Shown: piece after piece, positions 12,461 to 17,420 of the stretch
Layout of the letters: each line of letters starts with the position of its first letter
Position numbering within the stretch: the stretch's first letter is position 1
Origin: JBGLNJ01 sp964353405
GTDB lineage: Bacteria; Chloroflexota; Anaerolineae; Fen-1058
Reading direction: 5' to 3'
DNA length: 17,420 nucleotides
Assembly (NCBI GenBank): GCA_964353405.1
Contig: CAYGWJ010000393.1
Span: 1-17,420 of the forward strand
Position numbers and translations under genes: made by a program
Notes under the pieces: generated by a model
Databases searched by the model: none
The model's input: only the letters and a program-made list of their open reading frames with translations
Told to the model about the DNA's origin: nothing

Positions 12461-13668
12461 GCGCCCTTCGCAGTGCAAGCGTCTTTGCTTTTACCCTCCT
12501 CGCCATCGAGTTCCTCGACGAATTTGTGTTCGGCGCGCGCGAGGCGGCCTGGCCGCTGATCCGCAACGACCTGGGGTTGAACTATGCCCAGGTGGGCATG
12601 TTGCTCAGCCTGCCCAACGTCGCCAGCAACCTCATCGAGCCATTCCTGGGCATCCTGGGCGACGTGTGGAAGCGCCGCGTTCTGATTCTAGGCGGGGGCG
12701 TGATATTTGCGCTGGCGGTGTTGCTCTCGGCCTTGAGCTCGAGTTTCCTCGCTCTGCTGGCATCCTTTATCCTTTTCTACCCGGCTTCGGGCGCGTTTGT
12801 GAGTCTTTCTCAGGCCGCGCTGATGGACACCGACCCGGCTCGTCATGAGCACAACATGGCGCGCTGGACGTTCGCCGGGAGTCTGGGTGTGGTAACAGGC
12901 TCGCTCGCGCTCGGCGCGGCCACAACAGTGGGGCTGGGTTGGCGTGGACTATTTCGACTCTTGGCCGCGCTCTCACTCATCATCCTGACAGCCGCCTGGC
13001 GTTTTCCATCTCACACCTACCAGCTCACATCTGCTTCGACATCGCAATACCCAATACCCAATCTCCAATCTCCAATCTCTAATCTCCGCATCGGCTTTGC
13101 CAACGCCCTGCGCGCCTTACAGCGCCGCGAGGTATTGCGCTGGCTCACACTTTTGATGTTTTCCGACCTGATGCTTGACGTGCTGCTCGGCTTTCTGGCG
13201 CTGTACATGGTGGACATTGTGGGCGTGACTCCGGCGCAGGCAGGCCTGGCCGTGGCCGTGTGGACGGGCCTGGGACTGGCGGGCGATTTCCTGCTCATCC
13301 CATTGCTGGAGCGTGTGCGTGGACTGAGCTATCTGCGCGTGAGCGCGGTGATCGAGTTCGTTTTGTTCACCACGTTCCTTTTAGCGCCAGGCTTTTGGGT
13401 CAAGCTGGCAGTGTTGGGACTGTTGGGGTTTTTCAACGCCGGCTGGTATTCAATTCTGAAAGGCCAACTTTATACGAATATGCCGGGCCAGAGCGGCACG
13501 GTGATGGCACTGGGGAACATCTTTGGCTGGGTAAGTGGATTCATCCCGCTCGGGCTGGGTTGGGTGGCTCAACAATATGACTTGCGCGTGACGATGTGGC
13601 TGTTGCTGCTGGGGCCAATTGCTTTGATGGTGGGATTGCCCAGACCAAGCATTGCCCAGACCAGGTGA
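12388..13668 (+). CDS. MFS transporter
   Basis: A 426-residue protein with twelve predicted membrane segments and the Major Facilitator layout. After TM2 it has GILGDVWKRRVLILGGG, the conserved G-x-x-x-D-x-x-x-R-R loop between TM2 and TM3. A long cytoplasmic loop (about 215-240) separates the two six-helix halves, and the second half contains GVTPAQAGLAVAVWTGLGLA. The substrate cannot be told from sequence. The first 25 residues come from low-complexity DNA, so the true start may be later (for example TTG 12439). The central loop includes YPIPNLQSPISNLR, encoded by the direct repeat at 13045-13087. The gene follows the large membrane protein by 57 bases, so co-transcription is likely. No terminator is evident after the stop apart from the palindrome at 13683. 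Confidence 0.85.
   Translation: MANDKGGSPPRPFRPSSLVVGRLSRALRSASVFAFTLLAIEFLDEFVFGAREAAWPLIRNDLGLNYAQVGMLLSLPNVASNLIEPFLGILGDVWKRRVLILGGGVIFALAVLLSALSSSFLALLASFILFYPASGAFVSLSQAALMDTDPARHEHNMARWTFAGSLGVVTGSLALGAATTVGLGWRGLFRLLAALSLIILTAAWRFPSHTYQLTSASTSQYPIPNLQSPISNLRIGFANALRALQRREVLRWLTLLMFSDLMLDVLLGFLALYMVDIVGVTPAQAGLAVAVWTGLGLAGDFLLIPLLERVRGLSYLRVSAVIEFVLFTTFLLAPGFWVKLAVLGLLGFFNAGWYSILKGQLYTNMPGQSGTVMALGNIFGWVSGFIPLGLGWVAQQYDLRVTMWLLLLGPIALMVGLPRPSIAQTR
13045..13087. repeat. CAATCTC/CAATACC direct repeat inside the MFS gene
   Basis: Tandem heptamers, CAATACC twice, then CAATCTC twice and close variants to 13087, run through the coding sequence of the central cytoplasmic loop. The reading frame stays open and encodes proline/asparagine/serine-rich YPIPNLQSPISNLR. 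Confidence 0.8.
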
Positions 13669-13682
13669 GATTACCCGGACCA

Positions 13683-13706
13683 AGCCATCGAATGAATTCG
13701 ATGGCT
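13683..13706. repeat. REP-like palindrome with CGAATGAATTCG core
   Basis: AGCCATCGAAT (13683-13693) and ATTCGATGGCT (13696-13706) make a perfect 11 bp stem with a GA loop, 15 bases after the MFS stop codon. A second hairpin GAGCGC/GCGCTC follows at 13725-13743. The core CGAATGAATTCG recurs on the minus strand at 16209-16220. It may double as a weak transcript end, but no T-run is present. Confidence 0.65.
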
Positions 13707-13747
13707 GATACTGATATTTCCAGAGAGCGCGTTTGAGGCGCTCCACG

Positions 13748-16089
13748 ACCGGACACTTTTTAGGGCGGCGATGGCGGCGACTGGCACGCGAACTGTAGTG
13801 TATAGACGCCATCTTCACACGGCATCTGCGCGGCCTTCTGATTCCATTGCTCACACAATCGTTCCATGGCCGTTTGGATCACGGCATTGTCGAACGCTTT
13901 CAGCGTGACCACCATGCTGTGTGTTTCCGGGTCGCGCTTGACCCAACCGCCCTGGTCGAAGATGCGCCGGGTCAACTGTCCCCACGGCAAGCGTGCCACT
14001 TGTTGGCGCATTGCCTCCTGGATGGCGCGTTGGCGGGCGGGCGAAACGGGTGACCGCTGCTGCGCCAGTTCTCGCTCGATGAGCACCTCCAGCACGCACG
14101 CCTTGATCTCTGCGACGGTCTCTTGCTGAGCCAGACGAGCAAAGTCATGCAGTTGCGACACGATGGTCATTTTACGAGTATCCACAATCCACCTGACTTG
14201 AGAGTCGGGCACTTGACCCGTCTTGGCCCACCGCAACAGGTCGTCCGTCTCACGTTGGTCCGCGAGAATCAGTTCGCCCCGACGCTGAATGCCTTTGAGC
14301 ATATCGTTGAGTTGCCGCTTGCCCATCTGCTGGGCTTGATACTGGGCTCGCGCGGCTTGCTCCTCCGCCTGATTGGCCTGCCAGCGTTCCTTGAGTTTAG
14401 CCGCACGCTCTTTGAGTTGCTCCACTTCGGCGGGCGTCGGTGGTTCACGGCGCAACTCGGGGACAATGTCGCCGCCGCAAAAGGCATCTGCGCCTTGGCG
14501 TTTGCCCTTCTTGAAATCTTCTTCGACCCACTGCTTGCCGCGCATGAATTCCAGCAGCGTCGTCGCCGACAAGCGCTGGGCGGGTTGACCGACCGCGAAC
14601 AACACGGCCCGGTGCTCCGTTCGCACATCCCGCACGACGACCGCACGATAGGTTTGGCCGTCCGCATTGACCTTCATCCGGGGCACATTCGCCACCTGGG
14701 TCTTGACGCGCCGGATTTTGCGACCCTCGGCGCGGCGCACCGTTTCAAACTCGGCGTCCACAAAGTCGCTCAAGGGGAGGTCGGCGGCCGCTTGACGGAC
14801 GGTGGGGGTATCATCGGCCCAGACGATATAGCCGCACGCCCCGCCCTCAAACGAGTCCAGCAACTCCCACGACAACGCGCCGCGATCGGCTCCGACCAGC
14901 TTCGCCGGCTCGCCCGTAGCGGCTTCCACGGCCCGAATTGCTTCGTGCACCAGCCCGATGAACGCCGTCGAGGCTTGCTCATAGGTGAACAGCAAAGGCC
15001 GCCCTCCACGCTGGGCGCTGACCGCTCGCAACTTGAGGATGGCTTTGACCGGGTGCGCCATCGAAGCATTCTTGGTTTTATCAATCTCGGCGCCGGGGTA
15101 GAGTTTCAGAATGTGCGTGTCCAGGTAAATGGCTTGGCCCACGCCCGACCCACCCGCCCGCGCCAGCACCGTGCGGGCCAGTCGAGTGAAGCCCTCAATC
15201 AGTCGGCGATAGCCGGGCACGCGCGCTTTGACCTGGGCTTGGTCGCGTTGCACGATCTCGTCCAGATGCGACTGCAACTCGCTCCGCTTGGGATACGCGC
15301 TCACACCCAACACCACGGCGAACTCGTCAACCACCAATTCGCTCGTTTGAAACACGCGGCTTTTCCCGTACCAGAAGCCCCACACCAACACGTCGCACTG
15401 CAATTGGTGCGGATACACCACGCGCGGCCCGGTCACATCCAACTTGGCCACCGCCACGCGATACCCCCATTGTTCCAGCACGGGCGCGTTCAAGGCCGAA
15501 GCGGCATAGCGCGTATAGCTACCCAACTCACGCTTTTCCTTCGACGCGGGCGTGACCTGCACGCGGTCGCGCAGAAAGTCGCTGGCTTGATAACTCGCCA
15601 AGCCCGCGTGTGCCAAATACGCCTGAATGTCGGCCGCCGTGACCTGCGTGCCATCTTGCGCTCTCAACTCGGCGGCGATGTCATCCGCCGTCACGCCCCC
15701 TCGCGTCACTATCACTTCGACCACACGCCCGATGAGCGCGGGAGACAGGGGACACGTCGGGGGCTGACTCTCCGCCGCCCGCGCTCGGCGGCCCAGTGCC
15801 TCCAGCGTCTCTTGCAGACGTTCGTAGAAACGCGAGCGATGGACCTCCCACACACTTTGACTGTCCGCCGCGCGACCGCCCATCGCCCACATGAACACGG
15901 CCAAGAGATCTTCATAGGTCGTTTGTCCCAACATCTCTTGGACGCGGGCTTGGCGTTGCTCCGACCGAACTTGGCTAAAGTGTATCTCCGACCAGGTGAT
16001 TTCCATGTTCCACTCGATGCGGAAGGTGTGATGATACCTCCACAGTGTACACGAAATGTGGCCGAAAAACCACCTGAAAAGTGTCCGGT
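13748..16089 (-). mobile_element. Complete insertion sequence, 2.34 kb, with 17 bp terminal inverted repeats
   Basis: The left end ACCGGACACTTTTTAGG (13748-13764) and the right end, whose complement is ACCGGACACTTTTCAGG (16073-16089), match at 16 of 17 positions and enclose one transposase gene. No target duplication of three or more bases is obvious (TCCACG before the left end, TGTTAA after the right), so it may be old or from a family that makes none or a divergent one. Both flanks contain an ATTTCCAGA block in opposite orientation just outside the element, together with REP-like palindromes. Confidence 0.85.
13760..16006 (-). CDS. DDE transposase, 748 residues
   Basis: The only gene of the insertion sequence. 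Candidate catalytic acids are D296 (AIYLDTHILKLYPG), D374 (KLVGADRGALSWELL) and E495/E496 (KQWVEEDFKKGKRQGAD), in the order and strand context of an RNase-H-like DDE domain. An N-terminal helical DNA-binding part (about 80-160: LIGRVVEVIVTRGGVTADDI then AAELRAQDG) has winged-helix character. A charged, glutamine-rich coiled coil follows at about 520-575, and a conserved-looking C-terminal domain ends at TAA, which lies inside the left terminal repeat. At 748 residues it is much longer than most IS transposases. I cannot assign the IS family with confidence. The long open frame on the opposite strand is a shadow of its codon use. The gene is intact, so the element may still be active. Confidence 0.8.
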   Translation of the reverse strand: MEITWSEIHFSQVRSEQRQARVQEMLGQTTYEDLLAVFMWAMGGRAADSQSVWEVHRSRFYERLQETLEALGRRARAAESQPPTCPLSPALIGRVVEVIVTRGGVTADDIAAELRAQDGTQVTAADIQAYLAHAGLASYQASDFLRDRVQVTPASKEKRELGSYTRYAASALNAPVLEQWGYRVAVAKLDVTGPRVVYPHQLQCDVLVWGFWYGKSRVFQTSELVVDEFAVVLGVSAYPKRSELQSHLDEIVQRDQAQVKARVPGYRRLIEGFTRLARTVLARAGGSGVGQAIYLDTHILKLYPGAEIDKTKNASMAHPVKAILKLRAVSAQRGGRPLLFTYEQASTAFIGLVHEAIRAVEAATGEPAKLVGADRGALSWELLDSFEGGACGYIVWADDTPTVRQAAADLPLSDFVDAEFETVRRAEGRKIRRVKTQVANVPRMKVNADGQTYRAVVVRDVRTEHRAVLFAVGQPAQRLSATTLLEFMRGKQWVEEDFKKGKRQGADAFCGGDIVPELRREPPTPAEVEQLKERAAKLKERWQANQAEEQAARAQYQAQQMGKRQLNDMLKGIQRRGELILADQRETDDLLRWAKTGQVPDSQVRWIVDTRKMTIVSQLHDFARLAQQETVAEIKACVLEVLIERELAQQRSPVSPARQRAIQEAMRQQVARLPWGQLTRRIFDQGGWVKRDPETHSMVVTLKAFDNAVIQTAMERLCEQWNQKAAQMPCEDGVYTLQFACQSPPSPP

Positions 16090-16147
16090 TGTTAACGTGC
16101 AGGAGCAGGCCATTTCAGGCTTGTCTGGAAATCTCAGTGATACGTGA

Positions 16148-16224
16148 AACCCGCTGAAGCGGGTTAGCGTTTTCCAACACGCTTTAGCGCGTTTCTGGTC
16201 TCAGGCCGCGAATTCATTCGCGGC
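16148..16224. repeat. Cluster of three different REP-like palindromes
   Basis: In order: AACCCGCT/AGCGGGTT with a GA loop (16148-16165); AACACGC/GCGCGTT with a TTTA loop and one mismatch (16176-16193); GCCGCGAAT/ATTCGCGGC with a TC loop (16205-16224). The third lies inside the 3' end of the HAD phosphatase gene and encodes its last residues (EAANEFAA). The first two could act together as a transcript end for that gene, although T-runs are weak. Confidence 0.7.
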
Positions 16225-17007
16225 TTCCAGCGTGATGACCAACCGAGGCAACTCGGCAATGCTTTCGAGGACGCGATCAGGTTGGATGAGGGCACGCTCG
16301 AGGTCCGCCCGCTGGGTGACTCCGGTCAGCACCAGGGCCGTCGGGATGCCGGCTTGCTTGCCCATCGTGATGTCGCTCACCAGGCTGTCGCCGACCAAGA
16401 GACACTCGCTGGCTGAACGTCCCACGCTTTCGAGCGCGACCTCCACGACCAGCGGCGAAGGCTTGCCCGTGACCAGCTCGACTTGGCGCCGAGTGCATCC
16501 CTCAAGCGCGCCGATGATGGCGCCGGCGTCGGGGATTTCGCCGCCCGCTTGGGGCCAGGTCGGGTCGGCATTCGTCGCCCAAAAGTGCGCGCCTCGCCGC
16601 AAGGCCTGGAAGCCAATGCTCAATTTGCGATAGTCAAAGGCACGGTCGCAACTGGCAATCACCACGTCAATCTCTTGTGGATTATCACTCAGATGAAAAT
16701 GAGGCTCCAGTTGCTCGATCAGCGGCGGATCGCCGATGGGGAACACGACGGCATTCGGCAATACGCGGCTGAGGTGACGCATGAGCACCAACGGCGCGTT
16801 GATGATTTCGTCGTGGCTCGCGGGTACGCCGAGTCCCACGAGCTTGTCCACGTGCTCAGCCTGGGTCTCGATGGCGTTGGTGACAAAGACGAGCGGATGT
16901 CCCCGCCCGCGCAGCCACTCGATGGCTTCACGCGCGCCGGGGATCAACCGCTCGCCGCGATAGACCGTTCCATCCAAATCCAGGATGATGCCGCGAGGTC
17001 CGGTCAC
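16201..17007 (-). CDS. NagD-like HAD-IIA phosphatase
   Basis: A 268-residue HAD superfamily phosphatase of subfamily IIA, the group of NagD and p-nitrophenyl phosphatases; 260-270 residues is the usual length. All four motifs are present: nucleophile D10 and D12 in LDLDGTVYRG, T43 in VFVTNA, K182 in VTGKPSP, and the acidic GDSLVSD (D207, D212). A large C2 cap lies between motifs II and III. It should remove phosphate from small phosphorylated metabolites in the cytoplasm; the substrate cannot be told. I chose GTG 17007, with GGAAG eight bases upstream, because the frame further upstream is only repeat DNA. The last eight residues are encoded by a REP-like palindrome. Upstream is the hairpin array at 17041-17420. 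Confidence 0.85.
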   Translation of the reverse strand: MTGPRGIILDLDGTVYRGERLIPGAREAIEWLRGRGHPLVFVTNAIETQAEHVDKLVGLGVPASHDEIINAPLVLMRHLSRVLPNAVVFPIGDPPLIEQLEPHFHLSDNPQEIDVVIASCDRAFDYRKLSIGFQALRRGAHFWATNADPTWPQAGGEIPDAGAIIGALEGCTRRQVELVTGKPSPLVVEVALESVGRSASECLLVGDSLVSDITMGKQAGIPTALVLTGVTQRADLERALIQPDRVLESIAELPRLVITLEAANEFAA

Positions 17008-17040
17008 TGTGCTTCCGTTTCGCCCCCACCCTAACCCTCC

Positions 17041-17420
17041 CCCGTCGGACGCTTCGTGCCGACAGGGGAGGGAACACACACTCCCTTCCCCTGTCGAGCG
17101 ATCTTGGCTCGACGGGGGAGGGAACACACACTCCCTTCCCCTGTCGAGCGATCTTGGCTCGACAGGGGAGGGAGCATACACACTCCCTTCCCCTGTCGAG
17201 CGATCTTGGCTCGACGGGGGAGGGAACATACACACTCCCTTCCCCTGTCGAGCGATCTTGGCTCGACGGGGGAGGGAACATACATACTCCCTTCCCCTGT
17301 CGAGCGATCTTGGCTCGACGGGGGAGGGAACACACACACTCCCTTCCCCTGTCGAGCGATCTTGGCTCGACGGGGGAGGGAACATACACACTCCCTTCCC
17401 CTGTCGAGCGATCTTGGCTC
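17041..17420. repeat. Tandem array of 50-52 bp hairpin units, running off the window
   Basis: The marker ATCTTGGCTC recurs at 17101, 17151, 17203, 17255, 17307, 17359 and 17411, spacings of 50 then five of 52. Each unit is a long imperfect hairpin: CCCTTCCCCTGTCGAGC, the loop GATCTTG, then GCTCGACGGGGGAGGG. Units are linked by AACACACACT/AACATACACA variants. The unit nearest the HAD gene (from 17041) keeps the outer CCC/GGG arms but has a different inner stem, GTCGG/CCGAC around ACGCTTCGTG. Minus-strand frames through the array stay open only because of its periodicity. It lies upstream of the phosphatase start (17007). Confidence 0.9.

Noticed and set aside
13749..16089. Target-site duplication of the insertion sequence
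   Set aside because: Bases directly outside the two terminal repeats (TCCACG and TGTTAA) share no direct repeat of three or more bases in register.
14123..16147. 674-codon open frame on the plus strand opposite the transposase
   Set aside because: It is antisense to a gene with clear DDE features, crosses the terminal repeat of the element and has no protein-family character.
17008..17391. N-terminal extension of the HAD phosphatase, or separate minus-strand genes through the hairpin array
   Set aside because: The reading frames are open only because the 52 bp period contains no stop; the peptides are pure repeat translations, and GTG 17007 gives the normal family length with a ribosome binding site.
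17041..17420. Possible CRISPR array, given regular 50-52 bp periodicity
   Set aside because: The whole unit repeats with only small changes and there are no unique spacers between constant repeats.

Overview
The window is GC-rich bacterial chromosome. It carries no rRNA, tRNA or ribosomal-protein gene, so it cannot be placed firmly. A Chloroflexota (Anaerolineae-like) origin is my best guess, from the style of its dispersed hairpin repeats and low-complexity direct repeats, the TumE-type toxin pair and the gene mix. That is inference, not proof.

Region 1 (1-4690) is a graveyard of mobile and defence DNA. It starts inside an IS4/IS1634-like transposase. A 5'-truncated DUF499 gene follows, then a RAYT-type HUH transposase (2425-2991) with palindromes of one family upstream, downstream and inside its own coding sequence. 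Next come a type I methylase (HsdM) C-terminal scrap, a MITE-like 130 bp inverted repeat, an antitoxin/TumE-like toxin pair whose toxin seems internally deleted, more palindromes, and on the minus strand a probable stand-alone structured RNA with its own promoter and terminator (about 4545-4684).

Region 2 (4745-9412) holds three intact reading frames that look like enzyme families stripped of their hallmark motifs. One is a zinc-ribbon DNA methylase-like protein with no DPPY-type motif. One is a CcmC/CcsA-like membrane protein that keeps two candidate haem-ligand histidines but not the tryptophan-rich WWD motif. One is a penicillin-acylase-family protein without the Ser-Asn-Asn nucleophile block. 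The last two lie on the minus strand and probably form one transcription unit, separated by four 17 bp direct repeats.

Region 3 (9457-13668) is a plus-strand run of a HEAT-repeat protein, a 720-residue exported/polytopic membrane protein of unknown family, and an MFS transporter whose central loop is encoded by a low-complexity direct repeat.

Region 4 (13669-17420) has a complete 2.3 kb IS with 17 bp terminal inverted repeats and a 748-residue DDE transposase, a cluster of three palindromes, a NagD-like HAD phosphatase on the minus strand, and an array of 50-52 bp hairpin units that runs off the end of the window.

Small palindromic elements of at least five sequence types occupy most intergenic spaces and twice enter coding sequence. 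The best candidates for something undescribed are the orphan RNA with a palindromic control site, the RAYT with its own palindrome inside the gene, and the three motif-less enzyme relatives.
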